A stretch of 64,000 bases of DNA from Oribacterium sp. KHPX15. GTDB taxonomy: Bacteria > Bacillota > Clostridia > Lachnospirales > Lachnospiraceae. The first letter of the stretch is position 1. Each line of letters opens with the position of its first letter. The notes beneath the pieces are model-generated. The model was not told the origin of the DNA. It was given only the letters and a program-made list of their open reading frames with translations, and did not search any database. Of this stretch, positions 1 through 10,518 are shown one piece after another. The DNA lies in NCBI RefSeq assembly GCF_900107835.1, contig NZ_FNRG01000002.1, forward strand, positions 62,001 through 126,000, written 5' to 3'. The position numbers were made by a program, and so were the translations under genes.

Positions 1-2
1 TT

Positions 3-2033
3 GATGCAGCTTTCGAGCGTCATGCAAAACCGGAAAGCAAAGCTTCGTCTCTTTCCTCTCAGGGCACAGACGCCGGAACATCTTCATATAGAGACAATCT
101 GTTTAACGATGTACGGGTTCCACACAGTGCCGTTGAACCTTCTACAGGCATAGAAGTCACAGAAGTTACTGATGAGCTTTATGATGAAAGCTCATCCTTT
201 GCCCGGGATACAAATGATTATTCTCAGTTTTCCGACATTGATAATACAGCTGAAGCCGCATATGAAGATAATGTCTCAGAAAATGATATTTCATCCTTTG
301 ACAATATGGACGAAAAAGATCCTCAGGAGAATTTCCTTGATGACGACGGCATCTCCATGTCATCTGACGGTAAAGCCACTATTTCAAGAGGCGACATGGA
401 ACAGGGCAGAAGACGTATCGTCACCTCAAACGGTCAGATAATAGATGCTGATGTTGAGCCTGTATCCAAAAAGATAGAGACTCAGCTTGAAAGAGAGAAA
501 CGTGAAAACACTCCTACTGCTCTTGACAACGCAAAAGTAGAGCAGGAGATCAAAAAGAAAAAGCCTCCGAAGCCTTATATCATCCCACCACTCAGCCTTT
601 TGAAGAGCGGTGGTGCACAGGACTCCGACTCAAGGGAAGAAATCCGTCAGAACGCAGTAGTTCTTCAGGAGACTTTGAAAAGCTTTGGTATCAATGTAAA
701 GATCACCAATATTTCAGTGGGACCGGCTGTAACTCGTTACGAGCTTCAGCCTGAGATCGGTGTCAAGGTTTCAAAGATCGTTTCCCTCACCAATGATATC
801 AAGATGGCACTTGCAGCAGTTGACATCCGTATAGAAGCTCCTATCCCCGGAAAATCCGCAGTTGGAATCGAGGTTCCGAACAAACATAGTTCCATGGTTT
901 ATCTGGGAGATGTTTTCAGGAGCCAGGAGTTCATGGATGCAAAGTCAAGGATAGCCTTCGGTGTTGGTAAAGACATTGCCGGAAAGACCATTGTCACCGA
1001 TATAGCAAAGATGCCTCACCTCCTGATCGCAGGATCCACAGGTTCGGGAAAATCGGTTTGTATCAACACCCTCATTATGTCCATGCTTTTTAAGTACAAG
1101 CCTGAAGAGCTTCGGATGATCATGGTAGACCCCAAGGTGGTTGAGTTAAGTGTATACAACGGCATCCCTCACCTCCTTATTCCTGTAGTCACTGACCCTA
1201 AAAAGGCTGCAGCTGCCCTTAACTGGGCCGTAGCCGAAATGACTGACAGATATAAGAAGTTTGCGGAAAGCGGATCAAGAGACCTTAAGGGCTACAACGA
1301 GAAAATCGAAAGAGTCATTAATGACCCTGAGGTTCCAGAGGATCAGAAGCCCGAAAAGCTGCCTCAGATTGTAATCATCATCGACGAGCTTGCCGACCTT
1401 ATGATGGTATCAAGTCAGGAGGTGGAAGATTCCATCTGTCGTATAGCACAGCTTGCCCGTGCAGCCGGAATGCATCTGGTTATCGCTACCCAGCGTCCTA
1501 CAGTAGATGTCATCACCGGTCTTATCAAGGCCAATGTTCCTAGCCGTATAGCTTTTGCAGTTTCTTCCGGAACCGATTCCCGTACCATCATTGATATGAA
1601 TGGTGCCGAAAAGCTTCTCGGAAAGGGAGATATGCTGTTCTTCCCTCAGGGCATCCCCAAGCCGGTTCGTGTTCAGGGTGCCTTTGTGTCCGACCAGGAA
1701 GTCGGGGCCGTTACGGATTTCATCAAAAAGACTATGGGTGACATACAATACAGCGAAGACATTCAGGCTCAGGTACAGTCAGGAGGCGGTGCTGCCGGTG
1801 CCGGCAGTTCCCAGAGTGACCTGGATGATCTTTTCTTTGAAGCCGGTCAGCTCATTATCGAATCCGAGAAAGCATCCATCGGTATGCTTCAGCGGAAATT
1901 CCGTATAGGCTTTAACCGTGCTGCAAGAATCATGGATCAGCTGGCAGAGGCCAATGTGGTTGGGCCTGAGGAAGGCACAAAACCCAGAAAGATTCTTATG
2001 AGTCTTGATGAATTTAATGCTCTGAATTCTTAG
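3..2033 (+). CDS. ftsK: DNA translocase FtsK/SpoIIIE, 5'-truncated by window edge
   Basis: The reading frame is open from the first bases of the window, so the start and the N-terminal membrane segments lie outside; about 676 codons are visible. The first ~170 codons are acidic, low-complexity linker. Next come the alpha domain, a RecA-like motor with Walker A GSTGSGKS near base 1040 and Walker [11 protein letters not shown] near base 1378, and the [12 protein letters not shown] motif near 1490. A winged-helix gamma domain (about 1825-2033) in this family reads polar DNA motifs. The protein is an ATP-driven DNA pump that clears chromosomes through the division septum or into a forespore. FtsK and SpoIIIE cannot be told apart without the N-terminus; the product class itself is certain. 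Confidence 0.95.
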   Translation, partial: DAAFERHAKPESKASSLSSQGTDAGTSSYRDNLFNDVRVPHSAVEPSTGIEVTEVTDELYDESSSFARDTNDYSQFSDIDNTAEAAYEDNVSENDISSFDNMDEKDPQENFLDDDGISMSSDGKATISRGDMEQGRRRIVTSNGQIIDADVEPVSKKIETQLEREKRENTPTALDNAKVEQEIKKKKPPKPYIIPPLSLLKSGGAQDSDSREEIRQNAVVLQETLKSFGINVKITNISVGPAVTRYELQPEIGVKVSKIVSLTNDIKMALAAVDIRIEAPIPGKSAVGIEVPNKHSSMVYLGDVFRSQEFMDAKSRIAFGVGKDIAGKTIVTDIAKMPHLLIAGSTGSGKSVCINTLIMSMLFKYKPEELRMIMVDPKVVELSVYNGIPHLLIPVVTDPKKAAAALNWAVAEMTDRYKKFAESGSRDLKGYNEKIERVINDPEVPEDQKPEKLPQIVIIIDELADLMMVSSQEVEDSICRIAQLARAAGMHLVIATQRPTVDVITGLIKANVPSRIAFAVSSGTDSRTIIDMNGAEKLLGKGDMLFFPQGIPKPVRVQGAFVSDQEVGAVTDFIKKTMGDIQYSEDIQAQVQSGGGAAGAGSSQSDLDDLFFEAGQLIIESEKASIGMLQRKFRIGFNRAARIMDQLAEANVVGPEEGTKPRKILMSLDEFNALNS

Positions 2034-2094
2034 GATACATTCCTTTGAAGATATTTTTGTTGTCTGATTTATACCAGGGAGAAAGAGGTACAAA

Positions 2095-3762
2095 ATGAAG
2101 TCTGATATCGAAATCGCACAGGAAGCCGTTATGGAACGTATTACCGACGTCGCTGCCAGATACCAAATTGAGGCAGACGATCTCGAGCAATACGGAAAGT
2201 ACAAAGCAAAGCTCAGCAATGAACTTTGGGACAAATTAAAGGACCGTCCAAACGGAAAACTGGTTCTGGTTACTGCCATCAATCCAACACCTGCCGGAGA
2301 AGGAAAGACCACAACATCCATAGGTCTAACTGACGCGTTAAACTATGTTGGCAAAAAAGCAGTAGTAGCCTTGAGAGAGCCTTCACTCGGACCTTGTTTC
2401 GGTATAAAGGGTGGAGCTGCCGGCGGCGGATATGCCCAGGTGGTTCCTATGGAGGATCTCAATCTTCACTTTACAGGTGATTTCCATGCCATAACCAGTG
2501 CAAACAACCTTCTTGCCGCACTTCTTGACAATCATATCCAACAGGGCAACGAACTCAGGATCGACCTTAAGAGCATTAACTGGAAGCGCTGCGAGGATAT
2601 GAATGACCGTCAGCTCAGAAACATTGTCATCGGAATGGGAAGAAAGACTGATGGCGTAGTAAGAGAAGACCACTTTGTCATCACCGTTGCATCCGAGATA
2701 ATGGCTATACTCTGCCTTGCAGATGACATGGATGACCTCAAAGCCCGTCTTGCACGTATAATAGTTGCTTATGATGTTGACGGAAATCCTGTGACTGCCG
2801 ATATGCTTCATGCCACAGGTTCAATGGCAGCACTCCTTAAAGATGCCATAAAGCCAAACATCATCCAGACCCTTGAGCACAATATGGCCATCGTTCATGG
2901 CGGACCTTTTGCCAATATTGCTCACGGCTGCAACTCCGTACAGGCAACACGTTTTGCCCTTAAGCTCGGTGATATCGCCGTTACTGAAGCCGGATTCGGT
3001 GCAGATCTCGGTGCAGAGAAATTTTTTGATATCAAGTGCCAGATGGCAGGATTCAAACCTGATGCCGTTGTTCTCGTAGCAACAGTAAGAGCCCTTAAGT
3101 ATAACGGCGGAGTTCCGAAGGCAGAGCTTTCCACAGAAAATCTCGATGCATTAAGAAAGGGTATCGTAAATCTCGAAAAGCATATAGAAAACCTTCAGAC
3201 CTATGGCGTTCCCGTAGTTGTTGCCATAAATCAGTTTGCATCCGACACAGACGCAGAGCTTAACTTCATAGAAGATTTCTGCCGTAACAAAGGTGCTGAT
3301 TTTGCTCTTTCCAAGGTTCATGGCGAAGGCGGAAAGGGCGGTGTTGAACTTGCCAATGCAGTTATCAGGACACTGGAGACTAAGGAATCCAATTTCGCAC
3401 CTGTTCAGAATCTTTCAGAATCACTTTATGACAAGATCAATTCAGTAGCCATCAACATCTATGGCGCTGACGGTGTGGATTTCGAGCCTAAGGCAAAGAA
3501 AGCTCTTGATAAACTCACAGAGCTCGGCTTCGGAAATGTACCTGTATGTATGGCAAAGACCCAGTACAGTCTCAGTGATGACCCAAAGAAGCTTGGCAGA
3601 CCTTCAAACTTCCGTATCACCGTGAGAGAGGCTTATGTATCTGCCGGAGCAGGTTTCATAGTATGCCTCACAGGAGATATCATGACTATGCCGGGACTTC
3701 CCAAAAAGCCGGCCGCCTTTGATATCGACGTGGTTGACGGAAAGATCGTAGGATTGTTCTGA
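2095..3762 (+). CDS. fhs: Formate--tetrahydrofolate ligase
   Basis: A 555-aa protein, the usual full length for 10-formyl-THF synthetase. It couples ATP hydrolysis to the joining of formate and tetrahydrofolate in cytosolic one-carbon metabolism. The N-terminal P-loop TPAGEGKTT lies near residue 68, followed by the family segments [18 protein letters not shown] (about residues 97-114) and [14 protein letters not shown]. The C-terminus VDGKIVGLF is typical. The ATG at 2095 follows a purine-rich GAGAAAGAGG ribosome site. It sits 61 bases after ftsK and just upstream of murE. In acetogens it belongs to the Wood-Ljungdahl branch, but no other genes of that pathway are here, so a general C1 role is the safer reading. 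Confidence 0.97.
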   Translation: MKSDIEIAQEAVMERITDVAARYQIEADDLEQYGKYKAKLSNELWDKLKDRPNGKLVLVTAINPTPAGEGKTTTSIGLTDALNYVGKKAVVALREPSLGPCFGIKGGAAGGGYAQVVPMEDLNLHFTGDFHAITSANNLLAALLDNHIQQGNELRIDLKSINWKRCEDMNDRQLRNIVIGMGRKTDGVVREDHFVITVASEIMAILCLADDMDDLKARLARIIVAYDVDGNPVTADMLHATGSMAALLKDAIKPNIIQTLEHNMAIVHGGPFANIAHGCNSVQATRFALKLGDIAVTEAGFGADLGAEKFFDIKCQMAGFKPDAVVLVATVRALKYNGGVPKAELSTENLDALRKGIVNLEKHIENLQTYGVPVVVAINQFASDTDAELNFIEDFCRNKGADFALSKVHGEGGKGGVELANAVIRTLETKESNFAPVQNLSESLYDKINSVAINIYGADGVDFEPKAKKALDKLTELGFGNVPVCMAKTQYSLSDDPKKLGRPSNFRITVREAYVSAGAGFIVCLTGDIMTMPGLPKKPAAFDIDVVDGKIVGLF

Positions 3763-3857
3763 GGATATTTATTCGACTCATGAAATATAAGATCAGGGTG
3801 CATCTAACCGGTGTTCCCCTGATCACAACCAATGTTTTAAGAAAAGAGATGAATTAT

Positions 3858-5351
3858 ATGGCTAAATTAGCAGAATGGCTTTCAGATATATCTTTTGATA
3901 CCTTAAAGGGAAACCCGGCCGGATCCGTTGTAGAAGAGGTAGTATTCGACTCCAGAAAAGCTGCACCTAAGACAGTATTTGTATGCATGAAGGGTGCCAA
4001 TGTTGATTCCCACAAGTATATCCCTGATGTAATCTCCAAAGGTTGCATCGCAATTGTAGTGGAAGAGAATCTCTCCGAAGCCGGTATCGATGAAACCGCC
4101 CTCAATAAGGATATCACTATAGTTAAAGTTGAAAATTCCAGAGAGGCCCTTGCAAAACTCAGTGCAGCCCGCTTCGGTCATCCGTCAGAGGAGCTTACTG
4201 TCATCGCCATTACAGGCACCAAGGGAAAAACCACAACAGCACATATGATACATCAGATCCTGGAGTCAGCCGGTAAAAAAGCCGGCTGCATCGGAACTAC
4301 CGGTGTGGAGTATTGCGGAAAACATATACCTACAAAAAACACTACTCCTGAGTCCTATGACCTCCAGCATTATTTCAGGGATATGGTGGATGAGGGATGC
4401 AGTTATGTGGTTATGGAGGCTTCTTCGCAGGCCTTCAAGCTCCACAGAGTGGATGCCATCACCTTTGATTTCGGCATATTCACAAACATTGAGCCCGATC
4501 ACATCGGCCCTAATGAACATGAGGATTTCGAAGAATATAAATTCTTCAAGAGCTGTATATTTAAGCAGTCCAAAACCGGCATCGTAAACCTTGATGCAGA
4601 TTACGCAACGGAGTTTATAGAAAATGCCCCTTGCAAGATTTACACCTATTCTCTGGAAAAACCGGCTGATTTCACAGCAGATGGTATAAAGCCTATAAAT
4701 GACCATGAATTTGTCGGTGTTGAGTTCCAGGTTCAGGGCCACACAGATCTTTCGGTACGCCTCGACATGCCCGGAAAATATAATGTTTCCAATGCTATGG
4801 CCGCCATTTCCTGTCTTTCCCTTGCCGGCATTGAAAAGAAATCCATTCTTCATGCTCTAAGCCGCGTAAAGGTTGACGGCAGAACAGAAGTGGCATTTAA
4901 AAACAAAGATATGTCGGTACTTGTTGACTATGCCCACAATGAGATGGCCATGGAAAACCTTCTGGTCACACTCAGGGAATATGCTCCAAAAAGACTTGTT
5001 GTCCTTTTTGGCTGCGGAGGAAACCGTGCAAAGGACAGACGTTACGGCATGGGCAAGGCTGCAGCCAAATATGCTGACTTAAGCATTCTTACTGCTGACA
5101 ACTCCCGTTTTGAAGAAACGGAGGACATCATCAATGATATTAAGTCAACATTGGTTCCTGCAGGAGGCAAATACGTTGAGATCCCTGACAGAAGAGAGGC
5201 CATTGAATATGCCATGACTCATGCAGAGCCGGGTGACATGATAGCAGTTATCGGAAAGGGCCATGAGGACTATCAGGAGGTAAAGGGTGTACGTACACAT
5301 TTCCTTGACCGTGAGGTTATAGCCGAGACTGCCGTAAAATTTAACCTTTGA
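3858..5351 (+). CDS. murE: UDP-MurNAc-tripeptide synthetase (MurE type)
   Basis: A Mur ligase of about 497 aa that adds the third amino acid to UDP-MurNAc-L-Ala-D-Glu in the cytosol. The P-loop GTKGKTTTAHM (about 4214-4246), the NTTPESYDL segment and the C-terminal IGKGHEDYQ motif place it in the MurE branch. The start is taken at 3858 (MAKLAEWL), preceded by AAGAAAAGAG; an in-frame ATG at 3780 would add a Lys/Arg-rich stretch atypical of the family. The substrate-specificity loop reads DNSR (about 5098-5109) instead of the DNPR common in diaminopimelate-adding enzymes: the arginine is kept and the proline is replaced. murF follows after 108 bp. Clostridia can carry more than one MurE-like gene, so the exact amino acid is inferred, not shown. 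Confidence 0.88.
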   Translation: MAKLAEWLSDISFDTLKGNPAGSVVEEVVFDSRKAAPKTVFVCMKGANVDSHKYIPDVISKGCIAIVVEENLSEAGIDETALNKDITIVKVENSREALAKLSAARFGHPSEELTVIAITGTKGKTTTAHMIHQILESAGKKAGCIGTTGVEYCGKHIPTKNTTPESYDLQHYFRDMVDEGCSYVVMEASSQAFKLHRVDAITFDFGIFTNIEPDHIGPNEHEDFEEYKFFKSCIFKQSKTGIVNLDADYATEFIENAPCKIYTYSLEKPADFTADGIKPINDHEFVGVEFQVQGHTDLSVRLDMPGKYNVSNAMAAISCLSLAGIEKKSILHALSRVKVDGRTEVAFKNKDMSVLVDYAHNEMAMENLLVTLREYAPKRLVVLFGCGGNRAKDRRYGMGKAAAKYADLSILTADNSRFEETEDIINDIKSTLVPAGGKYVEIPDRREAIEYAMTHAEPGDMIAVIGKGHEDYQEVKGVRTHFLDREVIAETAVKFNL

Positions 5352-5459
5352 TCAAAAGCACAGATTCATGTCTCCATGCATGATCATTGAAAATTATTCA
5401 TTAAAAAATATACAACCGGGTATCTCAAACCCGATAAACTATTCTAAGAAGGACACTTT

Positions 5460-6821
5460 ATGATTACCGCAGATAAAAGTTTTGGTTTTACAGATGATGA
5501 CATAGAGGAGATAGTACTTGACTCCCGAAAACAAATGAACCATGCATTGTTCGTTCCCATCATCGGCGAACGCAGTGACGGACATGACTATATCGATATG
5601 GCCATAAAAAACGGTGCAGTTGCCGTTTTGAGTTCGAGAGATATCTCCCCTCTGAAGGAAAAATATCCGGATGTCAGGTTTTATCAGGTAAATGATACAA
5701 AAGAAGCCCTTCAGGAGATAGGTTATATGGAGCGCCTTAAGTTCCATGGCACGGTTATAGGTGTAACAGGTTCCGTAGGAAAAACCACCACCAGAACCAT
5801 GATAGCCACAGCACTCAGTGCCGGAAAAAAGGTATTTCAGACCGCCGGCAATGCAAACTCCCAGGTTGGAGTTCCTATTACAATGTTCCAGATGGCCCGC
5901 TCAGGAGCAGATATTGCGGTTATCGAGCTTGGAATGTCCGAGCCGGGAGAGATGACAAGAATCGCTCAGATCGCCTGTGTGGATGCCGCAGTCATTACCA
6001 ATATAGGTATCGCACATATAGAGCAGCTTAAAACCCAGGAGAACATTCTCCGGGAGAAGCTTCATATCCTTGACGGTACACCTGATGGTGGTATCCTTTA
6101 TGTCAATGCGGACGATCCTATTTTAAGCAAACTCACCCCGGACATTATCCATGACTTCGGAATAGCAAAGGATATCAGTCTCACCATAAGACAATACTCA
6201 AAGGATGACTATCCTCTGACACTTTCCGTCAAGGGTGATCACATGCTTCAGAATGCTTCGGCAGCCATGCATATAGCGGAATTTGCCGGCGTAGATACGG
6301 AAGGGGCAAAGGATAAACTCATGTCCTTCACCGGAGTCACAGGTCGCGGAGAAACCTTTAAAACCAAAGACGGCGTCACAATCATCGACGATGCTTACAA
6401 TGCATCACCTGTTTCCATGAAAGCAGGTCTTGACACCTTATCACAGCTTGAAGGAAACCGGAAGATCGCAGTTCTGGCAGATATGCTTGAACTCGGAGAG
6501 AATACTTTGGATTATCACCGAGAGGTCGGTGTATACCTTGCTACTCTTCCTATTGATGTAGTATTTCTTTACGGTGAAAAAGCCGCATCTATAGGTTCCG
6601 GAATCAACGCAGCCTTTGATGCCCCCGATATTTCACTTGGTGACAGCGATATCAGGAACAGAGCCGAAAAAAAGCCAACCATAGAATATTTCAATGATTT
6701 TTCAGAGCTTAAAAATACTATACAAGCCATTGCAAAGGATCAGGATGTGATACTTTTCAAGGGTTCCAACAGTATGAAGCTTACTGAGATCGTTAAAGCC
6801 TTTAAACAGGATATTGTATAA
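5460..6821 (+). CDS. murF: UDP-MurNAc-tripeptide--D-Ala-D-Ala ligase
   Basis: 453 aa, standard MurF length. It joins D-Ala-D-Ala to the UDP-MurNAc-tripeptide, the last cytosolic step of the peptidoglycan precursor pathway. The ATP-binding loop GVTGSVGKTTTRTM lies near residues 100-113, followed by GNANSQVGVP and ELGMSEPGEM, then the DDAYNASP motif (about 6389-6412) that is diagnostic of MurF. The ribosome site AAGAAGGA precedes ATG 5460. The gene ends directly against priA: its TAA is followed at once by the priA ATG. Pairing with murE directly upstream supports cell-wall synthesis. Confidence 0.95.
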   Translation: MITADKSFGFTDDDIEEIVLDSRKQMNHALFVPIIGERSDGHDYIDMAIKNGAVAVLSSRDISPLKEKYPDVRFYQVNDTKEALQEIGYMERLKFHGTVIGVTGSVGKTTTRTMIATALSAGKKVFQTAGNANSQVGVPITMFQMARSGADIAVIELGMSEPGEMTRIAQIACVDAAVITNIGIAHIEQLKTQENILREKLHILDGTPDGGILYVNADDPILSKLTPDIIHDFGIAKDISLTIRQYSKDDYPLTLSVKGDHMLQNASAAMHIAEFAGVDTEGAKDKLMSFTGVTGRGETFKTKDGVTIIDDAYNASPVSMKAGLDTLSQLEGNRKIAVLADMLELGENTLDYHREVGVYLATLPIDVVFLYGEKAASIGSGINAAFDAPDISLGDSDIRNRAEKKPTIEYFNDFSELKNTIQAIAKDQDVILFKGSNSMKLTEIVKAFKQDIV

Positions 6822-8900
6822 ATGTACGCAAAGATCATAGTAGACATTACAAACGAAGCTCTGGACAGAGCTTATACATATCGAATACCTGAAGGAATGA
6901 AGGTACACGCCGGGGATAGAGTTTCTATCCCCTTTGGTGTTTCTAATGCCCAAAAAACAGGCTATGTCATAGGTCTTACAGATACCGTGGATTACGATCC
7001 CTCCCGGGTGAAAGATATCAAAGAGGTTCTGAGTAACGCGATATCCGTTAAGGAACAGCTCATAAGTCTTGCCTCCTGGATGTCAACCGAATACGGAACA
7101 ACTCTTATCCAGTGTCTGAAAACCGTACTTCCGGTAAAACGCGCCGTACGAAAGAATTCCCGCCGTATAGATCCTCTTTTAAGGTATCAGGATGAAAAGG
7201 ATGATTACCATGAGCTGAATCCCGAACAAAAGGCCGCTGCCGATACTGTGATCGATGGCTTCAGGAAGTGCCGGAACACTTCAGAATCCGCTGCGGAATC
7301 AGCTGAAGAATCCATCCCGGACTCCGAAAGTCTCAGTGGCACCTGCACAAAGGATGTACCCCGGTATCTTCTTCATGGAATAACCGGTTCAGGAAAAACC
7401 GAAGTATACCTTCATGTAATGGAGGAAGTCATAAGGTCCGGCTATAAAGTCATCATGCTCATACCTGAAATCTCCCTCACATACCAGACTGTTATAAGAG
7501 TCTCTACCAGATTTAAGGGCCGTGTGGCGATACTGAATTCACGCATGAGCATGGGAGAACGTTACGAACAGTATATGAAATGTGAGAAAGGGGAAGTAGA
7601 CATACTGGTGGGTCCCCGTTCAGCCATATTCGCTCCCTTTGACAGGCTTGGCATCATAATCATGGACGAAGAGCACGAAGGTGCCTACAAATCAGAAACA
7701 GCGCCCAGATACGAAACCCGGGAGGTTGCCTGGCAAAGAGCAAAATTGAGCCAATGTCCCGTTTTGTACGGTTCCGCCACCCCTTCTGTACATATATACA
7801 CAGAAGCCCTGAAGGGAAGCATCACTCTTCTTGAACTTCACAGAAGAGCAAGACTGGGCTCAAATCTCGCCGAAACCGAGATAATAGACTTACGAACCGA
7901 ACTTGAAAACGGAAACCGCAGTGTCTTTTCAGAAAGACTATATGAGCTCATGAAGGAAAAGCTTTCAGCCCATCAGCAGATCATGCTTTTCATGAACCGG
8001 AGAGGATACAGCAGTTTTGTATCCTGCAGAAGCTGCGGAAAAGCCATTAAATGCCCTCACTGCGATGTTTCCCTGACTCTTCACAGGGATGGGATACTTC
8101 GATGCCACTATTGCGGTTATGAAACACCGCTTATGAAAAAATGCCCCGGCTGCGGAAGCCCTTATCTTGCACCCTTTGGCTTCGGAACCGAAAAACTTGA
8201 AAGCCTTGTGAAAAAGACATTCCCCGAAGCCGTTGTGATCCGAATGGACGCAGACACAACCAAAAACAAGGGCGGTCACGAAAGACTGCTGGAACAGTTC
8301 AGGAATCATAAGGCAGACATACTTATAGGCACCCAGATGATCGTAAAGGGACACGACTTCCCGGATGTAACCCTTGTAGGTCTCATAGCCGCAGATTTAA
8401 GTCTTTCGGCACCTGATTTCCGGTCTTCCGAAAGAACCTTTCAGCTCATCACCCAGGCGGCGGGAAGAGCAGGCAGGGCAGGCGGTCCCGGTAATGTCAT
8501 TATCCAGACCTATCAACCGGATCACTACGCTATAGCTCTTACACTCACTCAGAATTATAAGCTGTTTTACGAAAAAGAAATCGGCTTCCGTAAACTAATG
8601 GGATATCCGCCTTTGGAATACCTCATGACCATACAGCTCTTATCGAAGGACGAAGAAATGCTTTCACTTATCAGCAGTTCAGTGTCTGAGCTGTTTAAGC
8701 CGGAGTGTTCCGAAAAAAAAGCAGAGTTTATCGGTCCCCTGGAGGCAAGCGTATATAAGGTGAATGACATATACCGAAAAATCGTGTATATTAAACATCC
8801 CGGACATGATATAATCATACAGTTAAGGGACAGATTCACTGCACTTGTCCGGGAAAAAGACAAGCGTGGATTTGTTATGCTTAACTATGACCTTCAGTAA
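6822..8900 (+). CDS. priA: Primosomal protein N', replication restart helicase PriA
   Basis: A 692-aa superfamily 2 helicase that reloads the replisome at stalled forks. Walker A GITGSGKTEVY lies near base 7380, the DEEH box (IIMDEEHEGAYKSE) near 7660, and two C4 zinc knuckles are visible at about 8030-8160 (CRSCGKAIKCPHC, then CHYCGYE and CPGCGSP). Helicase motifs IGTQMIVKGHDF and QAAGRAGRAG follow. A Ser/Glu-rich insert (about 7270-7350) separates the 3'BD/winged-helix region from the motor and looks like a flexible linker. It begins immediately after the murF stop and heads the conserved priA-def-fmt-rsmB-rlmN-prpC-prkC-rsgA order of Firmicutes. Confidence 0.96.
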   Translation: MYAKIIVDITNEALDRAYTYRIPEGMKVHAGDRVSIPFGVSNAQKTGYVIGLTDTVDYDPSRVKDIKEVLSNAISVKEQLISLASWMSTEYGTTLIQCLKTVLPVKRAVRKNSRRIDPLLRYQDEKDDYHELNPEQKAAADTVIDGFRKCRNTSESAAESAEESIPDSESLSGTCTKDVPRYLLHGITGSGKTEVYLHVMEEVIRSGYKVIMLIPEISLTYQTVIRVSTRFKGRVAILNSRMSMGERYEQYMKCEKGEVDILVGPRSAIFAPFDRLGIIIMDEEHEGAYKSETAPRYETREVAWQRAKLSQCPVLYGSATPSVHIYTEALKGSITLLELHRRARLGSNLAETEIIDLRTELENGNRSVFSERLYELMKEKLSAHQQIMLFMNRRGYSSFVSCRSCGKAIKCPHCDVSLTLHRDGILRCHYCGYETPLMKKCPGCGSPYLAPFGFGTEKLESLVKKTFPEAVVIRMDADTTKNKGGHERLLEQFRNHKADILIGTQMIVKGHDFPDVTLVGLIAADLSLSAPDFRSSERTFQLITQAAGRAGRAGGPGNVIIQTYQPDHYAIALTLTQNYKLFYEKEIGFRKLMGYPPLEYLMTIQLLSKDEEMLSLISSSVSELFKPECSEKKAEFIGPLEASVYKVNDIYRKIVYIKHPGHDIIIQLRDRFTALVREKDKRGFVMLNYDLQ

Positions 8901-8985
8901 ATCCCATGTGCCGGAGGTTTACGGTTAAATCCACCTGACCCGCGGCCTGTGATAAAGAAACTATATTTTCAGAATGGAGTAAAAA

Positions 8986-9483
8986 ATGGCTTTAAGAACA
9001 ATCAGAGTAATCGGCGACCCAATCCTTGAAAAGGAATGCAAGCCTTTAAAAAATATTTCCGACCGTACAAAGGAGCTTATCATGGATATGTTTGAAACCA
9101 TGTATGATGCCAATGGTGTCGGACTCGCAGCTCCACAGGTTGGTATACTTCGCCAGCTTTTTGTTGTTGATATCGGAGATGGCAAACGTTACGTATGCAT
9201 CAATCCTACAGTAACCGCCATAGGAGAAGAGTGCCAGACCGGAGAGGAAGGATGTCTTTCAGTACCGGGTAAGGAAGGTGTTGTAACACGTCCTCTTAAG
9301 GTACATGTAAAGGCCTATGACATTAACATGGAGGAATATGAGTTTGATGCAGAGGGTCTCCTTGCCCGTGCCATGGCTCATGAGAACGATCATCTCCACG
9401 GAATCCTTTATACCGAAAAGGTCGAAGGTGAACTGGAGGATGTAACATACGAGAATCTGGAAGAGTACGAGGACGAAGAATAA
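8986..9483 (+). CDS. def: Peptide deformylase
   Basis: 165 aa. It removes the N-formyl group from nascent proteins at the ribosome exit using a divalent metal. All three family motifs are present: GVGLAAPQVG (motif 1, near 9115), EGCLSVPG (motif 2 with the metal-ligand Cys, near 9250) and HENDHLHG (motif 3, metal-binding HExxH variant, near 9379). It is followed 40 bp later by fmt, which makes the formyl-Met-tRNA it acts on; the pair is a standard functional couple. The acidic C-terminus (YENLEEYEDEE) is a family feature in Clostridia. Confidence 0.97.
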   Translation: MALRTIRVIGDPILEKECKPLKNISDRTKELIMDMFETMYDANGVGLAAPQVGILRQLFVVDIGDGKRYVCINPTVTAIGEECQTGEEGCLSVPGKEGVVTRPLKVHVKAYDINMEEYEFDAEGLLARAMAHENDHLHGILYTEKVEGELEDVTYENLEEYEDEE

Positions 9484-9522
9484 ATGTAACAAAAAAACGG
9501 CTTATACTTAGGAGGTAGTCTT

Positions 9523-10500
9523 TTGAAAGTCATATTTATGGGTACACCTGATTTTGCGGTTTCCACACTGGAAGCATTATACAAAGCAGGACATGAGATA
9601 AGCCTTGTGGTGACGCAGCCGGACCGTCCGAAAGGCCGCCACGGAGAAGCGCAAAAAAGTGACGTGAGAATCGCCGCAGAAAGTCATTCGATCCCGGTCA
9701 TTACACCTTTAAAAATACGAAATGACGAGGAGGCCAGAAAGCTTCTAAAGGATCTCTCACCGGATGTTATAGTTGTAACCGCCTTCGGTCAGATACTCCC
9801 ACAGGATATCCTCGACATCCCAAAGTATGGCTGCGTCAATGTTCATGCGTCACTGCTTCCAAAGTACCGTGGAGCTGCACCTATCCAGTGGGCAGTCCTT
9901 AACGGCGATCGGGAGACCGGTGTCACCACCATGCAGATGGATGCCGGGCTTGATACAGGTGACATTCTTCTCACCAGAAAAATAGCTCTGGATCCCAAGG
10001 AAACCGGCGGAAGTCTTTTTGATAAACTGGCTGTTCTCGGTAGTGAACTCATTGTAGAAACCCTTGATAAGATTGCTGACGGAAGCATTACCCGCACTCC
10101 CCAGGATCATGATGCTGCGACTAAGGTAGGCATGTTCACCAAGTCCTTCGGTCTCATCGACTGGTCCGGGCCGGCAGCAACTATAGAGAGGAAGATCCGC
10201 GGACTTAACCCATGGCCATCAGCCTACACTTTCCTTTCCGGAAAGCAGCTGAAGCTCTGGGATGGAGATGTTGTTTCCAAAGAATACTTTGATGCAGGAG
10301 CATTTGAAGAAGCAGCAGTATTGACTTCAGACAGGACTCCGGAGAATTCCGATAAATCTACGGAGGGACGTCTTTTCACAGACCATAAGAAAAATCTCAT
10401 TGCCGTCTGTGGAGAAGATTTCCTGAAAATCAATGAACTTCAACTTGAAGGCAAAAAACGTATGACAGCCGCTGATTTTCTGAAGGGCTATCGTTTTTAA
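9523..10500 (+). CDS. fmt: Methionyl-tRNA formyltransferase
   Basis: 325 aa. It transfers a formyl group from 10-formyl-THF to Met-tRNA(fMet), so it consumes the product of the formate-THF ligase at 2095. The start is a TTG at 9523 placed 6 nt after a perfect GGAGGT (9511-9516), giving the expected MKVIFMGTPDFAVSTL. The folate-binding signature HASLLPKYRGAAPIQWA starts near 9841, and the C-terminal OB-fold tRNA-binding domain begins near 10190 (IRGLNPWPSAYT). No truncation or odd residues are seen. Confidence 0.96.
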   Translation: MKVIFMGTPDFAVSTLEALYKAGHEISLVVTQPDRPKGRHGEAQKSDVRIAAESHSIPVITPLKIRNDEEARKLLKDLSPDVIVVTAFGQILPQDILDIPKYGCVNVHASLLPKYRGAAPIQWAVLNGDRETGVTTMQMDAGLDTGDILLTRKIALDPKETGGSLFDKLAVLGSELIVETLDKIADGSITRTPQDHDAATKVGMFTKSFGLIDWSGPAATIERKIRGLNPWPSAYTFLSGKQLKLWDGDVVSKEYFDAGAFEEAAVLTSDRTPENSDKSTEGRLFTDHKKNLIAVCGEDFLKINELQLEGKKRMTAADFLKGYRF

Positions 10501-10518
10501 TAACAGGAGGTGATCACT

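Noticed and set aside
4266-4853. 195-codon minus-strand frame inside murE
   Set aside because: It is a shadow of the clear murE reading frame and has no known motif.
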